Assembly (NCBI RefSeq): GCF_004362515.1
Contig: NZ_SNXU01000001.1
Location: forward strand, 5,580,001-5,644,000
Reading direction: 5' to 3'
DNA from: Actinokineospora alba
GTDB lineage: Bacteria; Actinomycetota; Actinomycetes; Mycobacteriales; Pseudonocardiaceae
Length of the DNA stretch: 64,000 nucleotides
The translations under genes were made by a program, and so were the position numbers. Shown here piece by piece: positions 45,401-57,400 of the stretch. The notes under the pieces were generated by a model. It did no database searches. It was not told where the DNA came from and was given only the letters and a program-made list of their open reading frames with translations. Position 1 is the stretch's first letter. Every line of letters starts with the position of its first letter.

Positions 45401-48400
45401 GCGAGTCGTGGGTGAGGGTGGTGTCGGTCAGGGGGCTGTCGATGATCAGGGTGGGCCGGGCGTCGTCGAGCATCGCTGTGATGCGGTCGGGTGGGTAGGT
45501 CGGGTCGATCGGGAGGAAGGCCGCGCCGGTCTTGGTGACGGCGAGTTCGGCGATGACCAGGTCGGGTGAGCGGCCCAGGATGATCGCGACCACGGTTTCC
45601 GGGCGGGCGCCACGGGCGGCCAGCACACCGGCCAGGTGGTTCGTTCGTGATTCCAGGCCAGCGTAGTCGATCACCACTTGGTCCGCGATGATCGCAGGGG
45701 CGTGTGGGGTGCGTATGGCTTGAGCGCGCACCAGGTCGGCCAGCGTGGTGGCCGGAACTGGGTGGGCGGTGTCGTTCCAGGTGTGCATCAGCGCTTGTTC
45801 GGCCTTGGTGACCACCGGGAGCATGCCGACCGGCGTGCGGGGATCGGCCGCCGCGGCGGCGAGGATGAGTCCCAGGGCGTCGGCGAAGCGGGTCGCGGTG
45901 TCGGGCTCGAACAGGTCGGTGTTGTAGGCGAGGGTGGCGTGCAGTGCGCCGTCGTCGGTCTCGTGGAACTCGAAGGTGACGTCGTAGCTCGCGGTCACCG
46001 ACTCCGTGGCCACGTCCTCGGCGGTGAGGCCGTGGAGACCGACGGTCTCTCCGACAGCGTTCTGCAGAACCACCATGGCCTGGAACAGCGGGGTGCGACT
46101 GGTGTCCCGGTCCGGGGCCACGGCGTCGACGACGCGGTCGAACGGGACGTCCTGGTGGGTGAACGCGTCGAGGACGGTCGCGCGGACCCGACGGACAAAG
46201 TCCGCGAACGGTTCCCGCGAGTCCACTGTGGACCGAAGGACCAGGGTGTTCACGAAGAAGCCGACCAGCAGGCGCAGGTCCGGGTGTTCGCGGCCCGCGG
46301 CCACGGTGCCGACGGCGATGTCGTCCTGGCCGGTGAAGCGGTGCAACAGCACCTGGCAGGCGGCGACCAGGGACATGAACAGCGTGCCGTCCTGCCCGCG
46401 GGCCAGCGCGCGCAGCGAGTCTGCGACCTCGGCGGGGATGGCGAACTCGAGTTGCGCGCCGCTGGTCGTGTGGACCGGGGGACGCGGGTGGTCGGTCGGC
46501 AGGTCCAAGGCGGGCAGGTCGGCGAGGACGTCGCACCAGTGGGCCTGCTGGGTCGCCATGAGCCCGGTGCGGCCGCGCTGCCAGGCGGCGAAGTCGCGGT
46601 AGCGCACCGGGAGCGCGGGCAGGTCGGGCGCGGTACCGGTGACCTCGGCGCGGTACAGCTCGGCGAGGTCGGTCAGCAGGACGTTCGCCGACCAGCCGTC
46701 GGTGACGATGTGGTGCATGGTCATCGCGAGGAGGTGCTCGTCCTCGGCAATACGCACCACGGTGGTGCGCAGCAGTGGTCCTTCGCTGAGATCGAAGGGG
46801 CGCACGGGCCCGAGCGCGTCGACTACCGGTACCCGGACTTCGGTGGGCGGGTGCACGGTCTGCACGCCGGTGCCGTCCTTCTCGTGGAACGTCGTGCGCA
46901 GGGCCTCGTGGCGGGCGACCAGGGCGGTGACGGCGGCCGAGAGCGCGTCGATGTCGAGCCGCCCGCGCAGCCGCAGGGCGAGCGGGGTCACGTACTCGAT
47001 GCTGTCGGGGTCGAACTGCTGGAGGAACCAGAGGCGGGCCTGGGCGAACGACAGCGGGGCGTCGCCGTTGTCGGGCAGTCTGGGGATGGGCTCGGTCGTG
47101 GCGCCGCCGAGGGCCGCGGCGAGGGCCTCGACCGTTGGGTGGGTGAACAACAGGCGGGGTGACACCTCCACGCCGAGCACCGCTCGCAGCCGGGAGACGA
47201 CGCGGATGCTGAGGATGGAATCGCCGCCCAGGAGGAAGAAGTTGTCCGTGGCGCCGACCTCGGGGACGCCGAGCACCTCGGACCACACGGCCGCGACGGC
47301 ACGCTCCTCGGGGGTGCGCGACGGCACGTGCCCGGCCGCGGGTGTCCACTCGGGACAGGGCAGCGCGCGGCGGTCGAGTTTGCCGTTCGGGGTGAGCGGG
47401 AAGGCGTCGAGCGTCACGAACGCGGCGGGGATCAGGTGCTCGGGCAGCGTGCGCGCGAGGGCGGCACGCGGGTCGTCGGTGTCGCCGACCAGGTAGGCCA
47501 CGAGTCGTGGAGGGTCTTCCTCGCGGACGATGGCCGCGGCGGCGCTCACGCCGGGGAGTGCGGCCAGGGCGGCCTCGACTTCGCCCAGCTCGATGCGGAA
47601 GCCGCGCAGTTTGACCTGGTTGTCGGTGCGGCCGATGAACTCAAGCTCGCCTTGGGTGGTCCAGCGGACGAGGTCGCCGGTGCGGTACATGCGGTCGCCG
47701 GGCACGCCGGACGGGTCGGCCAGGAAGCGCTGGGCGGTGAGCCCGGGCCTGCGCAGGTAGCCGCGGGCCAAGCCGGCACCGGCGAGATACAGCTCGCCGC
47801 GCACGCCGGGTGGGACCGGGCGCAGGTCACGGTCGAGCACGTGGGCGCGGGTGTTCGGCAGGGGGCGGCCGATGGCGGGTGGGAGGTCCACGACGGGCGC
47901 GGCAGGCGACAGGGGTTGGGTCCAGGTGGCGACGACGGTCGACTCCGTGGGGCCGTAGGCGTTGATCATCCGGCGGCCGGGCGACCAGCGGCGGACCAGG
48001 TCGGCGGGGCACGTGTCGCCGCCGACGATGAGGGTGTGCAGGTCGGGGTAGGGGCCGTCGGGGACGGTGGCGAGGGCCACCGGGGGGATGAGGGCGTGCG
48101 TGATCGCGTGATGGGTGAGGACTTTGGCGAGGTCGTCTCCCAGGAGGGGGCCGGGTGGCGGGATGACCAGGGTGGCGCCGCTGGTGAGGGCCACGGCCCA
48201 CTCCAGCACCGACGCGTCGAAGCTGGGTGAGGAGAAGGCCAGGACCCGGTCGCCGGGGTGCACGTCGAAATGGGCTTGTTCGGCGGTGGCGAAGTTCGCC
48301 AAGCCGGTGTGGGTGACCAGGACGCCCTTGGGGGTTCCGGTCGAGCCGGAGGTGTAGATCAGGTAGGCGGGTGACGCCGCGGAGAGGGCGACATCGGGGT

Positions 48401-51400
48401 CGGTCGAGGGAAACGCGGATGTGTCGGGCAGGGCGTCGAGGACCAGGACTGGGCACGCGTCATCGAGCATGAAGGTGATGCGGTCGGGTGGATACGCCGG
48501 GTCGACCGGGAGGTAAGCGGCGCCTGCCTTGAGGACGGCCAACTGTGCGATGACGAGGTCCGCGGAGCGGGGTATGCGCAGGGCGACGACGCTTTCCGGG
48601 GCGGCACCCTCGGAGATGAGCTGGTGGGACAGGCGGTTGGCGGCGGCGTTCACGTCGGCGTAGGTGAGGACGGTGTCGCCGTCTTCGATGGCGACCGCGT
48701 CGGGAGTGCGTCTGACGGCCGCGGTGAAGAGGTCGACGAATGCCGTGGGAGTGACCGGGCTTGCTGTGTCGTTCCAGGCCGCGAGGAGCCCCGATTCCTC
48801 TGTGGACACCCACGGGAGGTCGGCGATCCGGCGGTCGGGTGTGGCGGCGATCGCCTCGATCAACGCGGTGAGTCGCCGCGTGAGGGTGCGGGCGGTGGCG
48901 CCGTCGAACAGGCGGGGGTCGTAGCCGAGTTCCACGCGCAGTTCGGTGCCGTCGAGGTGGGCGGAGACGCTCAGCGGCAGGTTGGTGGTCTCCACGGCAT
49001 CGACCGTCTCGACGGTGGGAGCACCCTCGGTCTCCGCGCCCTCCGGGAAGTTCTCGAACGCCACAACGCTGTCGAACAGCGGCTCGCCCGCGGGCACCGC
49101 GCTCCAGGACTGGACCTGGGCCAGCGACACGAAATCGAACCGGCGTGACTCGGCCCGCTCGGCTTGGAGCCCGCGCAGCCACGACAGGACGGTGTCCGTG
49201 CCGTCGACCCGGACGCGGACGGGCACGGTGTTGATGAACATCCCGACCATGAACTCCACGCCGGGCAGGTCGTCGGGCCGCCCGGACACGGTGGTGCCGA
49301 ACAGGACGTCGTCCTCGCCGCTGTGCCGGGACAGCAGCAGCGCCCAAGCGCCCTGCACGACGGTGTTCACGGTGAGCCCGTGGGCGCGGGCCATCCGCTC
49401 GACCGGCCCGGCAGGCAGGCCGACCCGGAGGTGCTCGGTGGACTCGGCACGGTGGGCGTCGACGGGTCGGCGGTCGAACGGCAGCGGTGTGCGGCTGTCC
49501 ACCTCGGAGAGAACCGCGCGCCAGTGTTGTTCGGCGGCGGCGGTGTCCTGGTCGGCCAACCACGCCAGGTAGTCGCGGAACGGGCGGCGCGCGGGACTCC
49601 CCTGGCCCGCGTACTCGGCGAGGACATCGGCGAAGAGCTGCGCGGTGCTCCACCCGTCCAGCAGGAGGTGGTGCGACGTCCACAGCAGGTCGACGGTGTC
49701 ACCGGACACCGGGCCGATGACCACCCGCGTGAGCGGTCCGGCGGCCACGTCGATGCCCGCCGTTTCGTCCTCAGCCGTCACCGGTCGGTACTCGATGGAC
49801 AGGCGCGGCTCGCGGCGGACGACCTGCAGTGGTTCGGGGACGCCCTGCCAGACGACGTCGGTGCGCAGGATCGGCGTCCGCTCGGCGACCCGCAGCCAGG
49901 CCGCGCCCAGGGCGTGCGGGTCCCGGACGCCGCGCAGCCGGAGCCGGGTCCGGTTGACGTAGGCGGATCCGCCGTCCACCAGGCTGTGGAACAGCATCCC
50001 GGCCTGCAGCGGAGTGAGCGGGTAGACGTCCTCGGCCGCGCCCAGAGCGTCCACTTGGGACTGGTCGAGTCGGGCGAGCGGAAAGTCGGACGGGGTGCGA
50101 CCCCCGGCGCCAGGGTCGGCGCAGTGCGCCACGATCTCCCGCAGCGCGGCCGACATCGCCTCGGCCAGGCCGCGCACGGTGGTCTCGTCGCCCACGAACT
50201 CCCAGTCCAGCCGCAGCCTGCCCGCCGAGACCGCGGCGGTGAGGTCGAGCAGATGGCTGCGTCGGCTGTCCGAGGCGATGTCCTGACCCAGGTCGGGTGC
50301 CTTGGCGCGCAGCAGACCGGTGCCGGAGTCATCGTCCCAGCGGCCCAGGTAGTTGAAGATCACCTGCGGTTCGGGGACGGTGTCCAAGCCGCTGTCGGGG
50401 CGCAGGTAGCGCAGCGCCTCGAAGCTCAGGCCGCGGCGCGGGACGGCGCGCAGGGCCTCCTTGACCGACTTCAGCACGGTGCCCCAGTCACGGTCCGGAA
50501 GGTCGAGCGCGACCGGGAACTGGCTGGTGAACCAGCCGACCGTGCCGCCGACGTCGAGTCCGTCGAGCACGTCCTCGCGACCGTGTCCTTCCAGGGTCAC
50601 CAGCGCCCGGTCGTGGCCGGTCCAGTCCGTCAGGGCGCGGCCGAGGGCGGCGAGGAGCACGTCGTTGATCTGGGTGCGGTAGACGTCGGGCACCTGGTGG
50701 AGGAGGGCATCGGTGGTGTCCTCGTCGAGGGTCACCGAGATCGTGCGGGCGGCACCCACGGAGTTCTCGGCGCTGTCGATCGGCAGCGGCGGGACGGCCG
50801 GGATCGACTGCCAGTAGGGAAGATCGTCGTCGAAACCTCCGCCGGCGACGTGCTTGGCGAGGCGCCGTGCCCACTGTCCGAAGGGGACAGCGGAGTCGAG
50901 CGGGTCGCCCGCGTAGGCGCGTTCGAGGTCGGTCAGCAGGATGCGCCAGGACACCGCGTCCACGACCAGGTGGTGCACCGCGAGGAACAGACGTGGTTCG
51001 GCGCCGGTGAACAAGACCGCGCGCAGCATCGCACCATCGGTGATCCGCAGCCCTGCCTGAGCGGCGAGGGCTTCCTCGTCCGGATCGCCCTCCGCGACGC
51101 GAAGCAGGTCACCCACCGGAGCGGGCTCCTGCTGCCACCCGTTGTCTGTCAGGTCGAACCGGGTGCGCAGGGCGTCGTGGTGCGCGACGACCGTGTCGAG
51201 CGCGCGGCGCAGCCGGTCGGCGTCGACGTCCGGGTCGAGCGAGACCGTCATCGACATGGCGAAGTGGTCGCGGTGCTCCTGGGCGCGGGTGCTGAAGAAC
51301 CAGTGCTGGATCGGGGTCAGCGGCGCCGGTCCGGCTGCCTCGAACTCCGTCGTGGCAACGGAATGGTCGACGCCGACGGCCAGGTCGGCGATGTTCTGGC

Positions 51401-54400
51401 GGAGGAAGATGTCCTTCGAGGTCAGCCGCAGACCGGCGCGGCGGGCCTGGGACACGACCTGCATGCTCAGGATCGAGTCCCCACCCAGGGCGAAGAAGTT
51501 GTCCCGCGCGCCGACCCGCGCCACGCCCAGCACGTCGGCCCAGATCGCCGCCAACTCGGCTTCGACCCCTGGCCGCGGCGGCACGAACCCGGTCGGGTCG
51601 GGCAGTTCGGGTGCGGGCAGCGTGCGGTGGTCGAGCTTGCCGTTGGCGGTCGTCGGGAGCCGGTCCAGGCCGACGATGGCGGACGGGACCAGGTACTCGG
51701 GCAGGCTGCGGCGCAGGAACGCGGCAAGGTCGTCGGCGGTGTCGGCCACGACATAGCCGACAAGCCGCTGGTGTCCCCCGGCCGCGCGCGCGACCACGGC
51801 GGCCTCGCGGACGTCCGGGTGGCGCAGCAGGGCAGCGGTCACCTCGCCCGGCTCGACCCGGAAGCCGCGGATCTTGACCTGGTCGTCGGCGCGGCCCAGG
51901 TACTCCAGGGTGCCGTCGGCGAGCCAGCGGGCCCGGTCGCCGGTCCGGTACATCCGACCGTCGGCGAACGGGTCCGCGATGAACCGCTCGGCGGTGAGGC
52001 CGGGCCTGCCGAGGTAGCCGCGGGCGACCTGCGGACCGGCGAGGTGCAGTTCGCCGGGCACGCCGATCGGCGCGGGCCGTAAGTCGTCGTCCAGCACGTA
52101 CACACGCACGGTCGACAGGGGCTTGCCGATCACCGGCCGCTCCCCCGCGACCCGGCTCCACGTCGCGTCCACGGTGACTTCGGTGGGGCCGTAGAGGTTG
52201 ACCGCGGCCAGGTCCGCGTCAGCGAGCGCTCGCCACAGCTCCGGGTCGATCGCCTCGCCGCCGAGCGTGAGCGTGCGCAGGCCGGTGAGCCCGGCGTCGA
52301 GGAGCCTGCGGGCGTGCGCCGGGGTCACGTCGAGGACGTCGAGGTGCCGGTCGGCGTAGGTGACGAGGGCGTGCGGGTCGAGGCGGGTGTCGTCCTCGAT
52401 GACGTGCAGTTCGTGGCCGGCGGCGAGGAACAGCAGGCCTTCGACGGCGGTGTCGAAGGAGAACACCGAGGTCTGCCCGTAGCGCAGCCGCTCCCCCGCC
52501 ATCAGCTCGACGCGCTGGTGAGCGAACAGCGCGGCCAGGTTGCCGTGGTCGACTACGACGCCCTTGGGCGCGCCGGTGGAGCCCGACGTGTGGATGACGT
52601 AGGCCGGGTGGCGCGGGTGGATCACGACGCCCGGGTCGGTGTCCGGGTGTCCGTCGGTGTCCGGGATCGCGTCCAGCACCGTGATCGGGTCGGCGTCGGC
52701 AAGCAGGAAATCGATCCGCTCCCGGGGCAGTGTCGGGTCGACCGGCAGGTAGGCGGCTCCCGTTTTGAGGACGGCCATGATCGCCACTACGAGATCGGCC
52801 GAGCGCGGCAGGGTGAGCGCGATCAGGCGTTCGGGCGCCGCGCCGCGCTCGATCAGCAGGTGTGCCAGGCGATTCGCGGCGGCGTCGAGGTCGCCGAACG
52901 TGCGGGTGTCCGCACCGCAGACCACCGCGGTCGTGTCGGGCGTGGCCGCTGCCTGAGCGGCGAAGACGTGGTGCAGCGCGACCTCGTCGACGGACCGGCC
53001 GCCGCCCTGCCACCGTGCGAGCTGGGCCCGTTCATCGGCCAGGGGCAACTCTCCGATCGGCCGGTGCGGGTCGGCGGCGATCTCGGTCAGCAGGGCGGTC
53101 AGGTGGCCGACCATCCGCTCGATCGTGGTGGCGTCGAACAGGTCAGGGTTGTATTCGACCGCGCCGCGCAGCCCGTCGCCGGATTCCTGGAACTCGATGG
53201 TGAGGTCGCAGGTCGAGGTGATCACCGGGACCTGCACCTCGGTCACGACCAGGCCCGCGAGGTCCGGGATCTCGTCGGGGGTGTTCTGCAGCAGCATCAT
53301 CACGTCGAACAGCGGCGAGCGGCTGGGGTCGCGCTCGGGGGCCACCGCGTCGACCACCCGCTCGAACGGGACGTCCTGGTTGGCGAACGCGTCGAGGACG
53401 GTCGCGCGGACGTCGGCGAGCAGGTCGGTGAAACTCCGCCGGGTGTCCACTGTGGAGCGCAGGACGAGGGTGTTGACGAAGAAGCCGACGATCCGCGCCA
53501 GCTCCGCGCGTTCCCGGCCGGACGCCGCGGTGCCGACCGCGAGGTCGCTCTGCCCGCTGTAGCGGGCGAACAGGACCTGGCTGGCGGCGAGCAGGGTCAT
53601 GAACAGCGTGCCCTCGCCCTGCCTGAGCGCGGCGGCGGTTTCGCGGCTGAGCGTGAACTCGTGCGAGGCGCCCGCTGTCGAGCGGACCGCGGGCCGTGGC
53701 CGGTCGGTCGGCAGGCGCAGCGGCTCGACACCGGCGAGTGCGCCACGCCAGTAGTCGAGCTGCTTGTCGGTCGGCTGCTCGCGCTGCCACGCCGCGAAGT
53801 CGCTGTACCGCAACGGAAGCGGTGGCAGGTCGGCGTCCACACCAGACAGCGCGGCCTGGTAGAGGTCGGCCAAGTCCTCGGTCAGCACGGCCGTGGACCA
53901 GCCGTCGGTGATGATGTGGTGCAGGGTCAGGACGAGGACATGCTCCTCGGCGCCGAGGCGGATCAGGGTCGTGCGCAGCAACGGACCGCGGCGCAGGTCG
54001 AATGGGCGGGTGCTCTCCTCGGTCAGCACGCGGTCGGGGTCGTCGGTCTCGATCACCGTCAGCGAGGCCGGATACGGCTCGCCGACACGTGTCCCGGTGT
54101 CGTCGAAGGTGGTCCGCAGTGACTCGTGGCGGGCGATCACGCCGGTCAGCGCCGTGGTCAGCGCGGCGACGTCGAGCGGCCCGGACAGGCGCAGCGCGGT
54201 CGGGCTGACGTACTCGGTGTCGCCCGGCTCGAACTGGTCGAGGAACCACAGCCGGTCCTGCGCGAACGAGCGCGGCGCGGGCCCGTCGTGGCGGGGGATG
54301 ACGCTGGTGTCCCCACCGGGGATGGCCCGGGCGAGCGCGGCGACCGTCGGATGGTCGAAGATCGCGCGCGGTGAGAGCTGGACGCCGAACGCTGCCCGCA

Positions 54401-57400
54401 GTCGGGACACCACGCGGATGCTGAGGATGGAGTCGCCGCCCAGGGCGAAGAAGTCGTCCTCCACCCCGACCCGCGGCACGCCGAGGACGTCCGCCCAGGC
54501 CGCGGCCACGATCCGCTCGGCCTCGGTGCGCGGGGCGACGTAGGTCGACGTAGCGGTGAAGTCGGGGGCAGGCAACGCGCGTCGGTCGAGTTTCCCGCTG
54601 GAGGTCAGGGGAAGCGCGTCCAGGGTGACGAACGCGGCGGGAACCAGGTAGTCGGGCAGCACCCGGGCCAAGTCGGCGCGCAGGTCGCCGGGCTCGCCGA
54701 CGACGTAGGCGACGAGCCGGTGGCAGGCGGTGTCGGCGTGCGCGACCACGGCGGCGTCGCGGACACCCGGCTGCTCGCGCAGGACGGCGGCGACCTCGCC
54801 GGGCTCGATCCGGAAGCCGCGGACCTTGACCTGGTCGTCGACGCGGCCGAGGTAGTCGAGCCTCCCGTCGGCGGTCCACCGCACCCGGTCCCCGGTGCGG
54901 TACATCCGGCCGCCGTCGAACGGGTTGGCGATGAACCGCTCGGCGGTCAGGCCGGGCCGGTCGAGGTAGCCGCGGGCGAGCTGCGGGCCCGCGAGGTACA
55001 GCTCGCCGGGCACGCACGGCGGCCGCGGGTCCAGGTTCGCGTCGAGGACATAGGCGCGCAGGTTGCGCAGCGGCCTGCCGATGAGGGGACGTTCGGCGTC
55101 GCTCGTGCGGCAGACGGTGGCGTCGACGGAGCACTCGGTGGGGCCGTAGTAGTTGACCGCTTCGAGCCCGGGACGTGCGGCGATCTCGCGCCACAGCCAC
55201 TCCGGGGTCGCCTCGCCGCCGAGCATGAGCAGCCGCAGCGGGGCGTCGAGCAGCCCGGCCGGGACCAGTTGGGCGGCGTAGGTGGGGGTCAGGTCCACGA
55301 CGGTGATGGCGCGTTCGGTGAGGTAGGTGACGAGCGCGTCGGGGTCGAGCCGCAGGTCCTCGCCGATGACGTGCAGTTCGTGGCCCGCGGCGAGGAACAG
55401 CAGGCCCTCGATCGCGGTGTCGAAGGAGAACGTGGCGGTGAGCGCGAACCGGTCCCGGGCACTGCCGGGCAGGTCGATGGCGTGGTCGTGGAACAGGTTG
55501 GCCAGGCCGCCGTGATGCACGACGACGCCCTTGGGCCTGCCGGTCGAGCCGGAGGTGTAGATGACGTACGCGGCCTGCTCCGGCCGCACGGTGACACCGG
55601 GAGCGGTGTCGGGATATGCCGACGTGTCGCCGATGCGGTCGAGCACGGTGACCGGGTCGGCGTCGTGCAGCAGGAACTCGATCCGCTCGGCGGGCAGGGT
55701 CGGATCGACCGGCAGGAACGCCGCTCCTGCCTTGCCCACGGCGAGGATCGCCACGACGGTGTCCGCCGACCGCGGCAGGGTGATGGCGACGATGCGCTCC
55801 GGACCCGCGCCCTCGGCGATGAGCCGGTGCGCCAGCCGGTTGGCGGCCGCGTCGAGTTCGGCGTAGGTCAGCGTGGTGTCACCGCACACCACCGCCACAG
55901 CGTCCGGGGTGCGAGCGGCCTGGCGCTCGAACACCTCGGGGAACAGCGTGGACGGCAGCTCGCACGCGGTGTCGTTGAAGTCGACCACCACCTGCCTGCG
56001 GTCCGCAGCGGTCAGCCAGGGCAGGTCCGCGAGCGGCCGCGCGGGATCCTCGCCGATGCCGGTGATCAGCGACAGCAGCCAACCCGCGACCCGCCCGGCG
56101 GTGGTCTCGTCCAGGAGGGCGGGGTCGTAGGCGAGGTCGAGGTGGACACGGTCGTCCACGTGCGCGGACAGGGTGAGCGGCAGGTTGGTGGTGTCGACCG
56201 CGTGGACTTCGGCGACGCGGATGCCGTCGTCGCTGGAGGCGTCCTCGAACGGGTAGTTCTCGAACACCACCACGCTGTCAAACAGCGCGGCGACCGCGCT
56301 GTGAGCTTGGATCCGGTTCAGGGCAAGGAAATCGAACCGCCGGGACTCGCTCTGGGCTGCCTGCAGATCGCGCAGCCACTCCCCCGCCGGACGGCTCGGG
56401 TCGACCCGCACCCGGGTGGGGACGGTGTTGATGAACATGCCGACCATCGACTCCACACCCGCGAGTTCGGCCGGGCGACCGGAGACGGTGCTGCCGAACA
56501 CGACGTCGTCCGTGCCCGCCCAGCGCGACAGCAGCAACGCCCACGCGCCCTGGACCACGGTGTTCACCGTGAGACCGGCCCGCTGGGCGGCGGCGCGGAG
56601 GCGGTCGGACGCGGCGCGGTCGAGGCCGCGGCGGACCGACGCGCTGGACTCGGTGCGGTGCGCCTGAGTGGGCGCCCGGTCGTACGGCACGGCGACGGGG
56701 GTGTCGAACCCGTCGAGGACGCCCGCCCAGTGCGCGTCGGCGGCGGCCGTGTCCTGCTCGGCCAGCCAGCGCAGGTAGTCGCGGAACGGCCTGCGCGCGG
56801 GTGCGGCGGCGGGCCTGCCGTGGGTGATGGCGCGGTAGTGGGCGCAGACCTCGGCGAACACCTGGCCGGTGCTCCAGCCGTCGAGCAGCACGTGGTGCGA
56901 CGACCACACGAGGACGGCCCGGTCGTCGGTCCAGCGGGCGACGGCGACCCGCAGCAGCGGCGCGGTCCCGAGGTCGAATCCCCGCCCCCGGTCGGCAGCG
57001 AGCAGGTCGTCCAGGGCGGCCTCGCGGTCCACTTCGGACAATGCGCGCCAGTCATGGTGATCCGCGGCGATCTCGACGCGGCGGTGGACGACCTGGACTG
57101 GTTCGTCCACGCCTTCCCACACCACGCTGGTGCGCAGGATCGGGGTCCGGTCGACGACCCGCTGGAACGCCTCGGTGAGCGCGGCCGGGTCGGCGACGCC
57201 GTCGAGCACGATGCGGACCTGGTCGACGTAGCTGCCGCCGTCCGGGTCGACCAGGCTGTGGAACACCATGCCCGCCTGCAGCGGCGTGAGCGGGTAGATG
57301 TCCTCGACACCCGTGCCGGTGCCCGCGATGGCGTCCACTTGGGACTGGGTGAGCCTGGCCAGCGGGAAGTCCGAAGGGGTCCGCCCGCCCGCACCCCTCT

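Noticed and set aside
45160..45500. Plus-strand frame with Gly-Pro-Ala/Lys-Pro-Ala repeats as a separate collagen-like gene
   Set aside because: The repeat reads as a GPA-type tract on both strands because of its base composition. The minus frame is part of the continuous NRPS; the plus frame has no ribosome binding site.
43600..47349. Very long alternative frames (up to 1249 codons) within the NRPS gene, same strand
   Set aside because: They are arginine- and proline-rich shadows caused by the high GC bias; the main frame has all the NRPS motifs without interruption.
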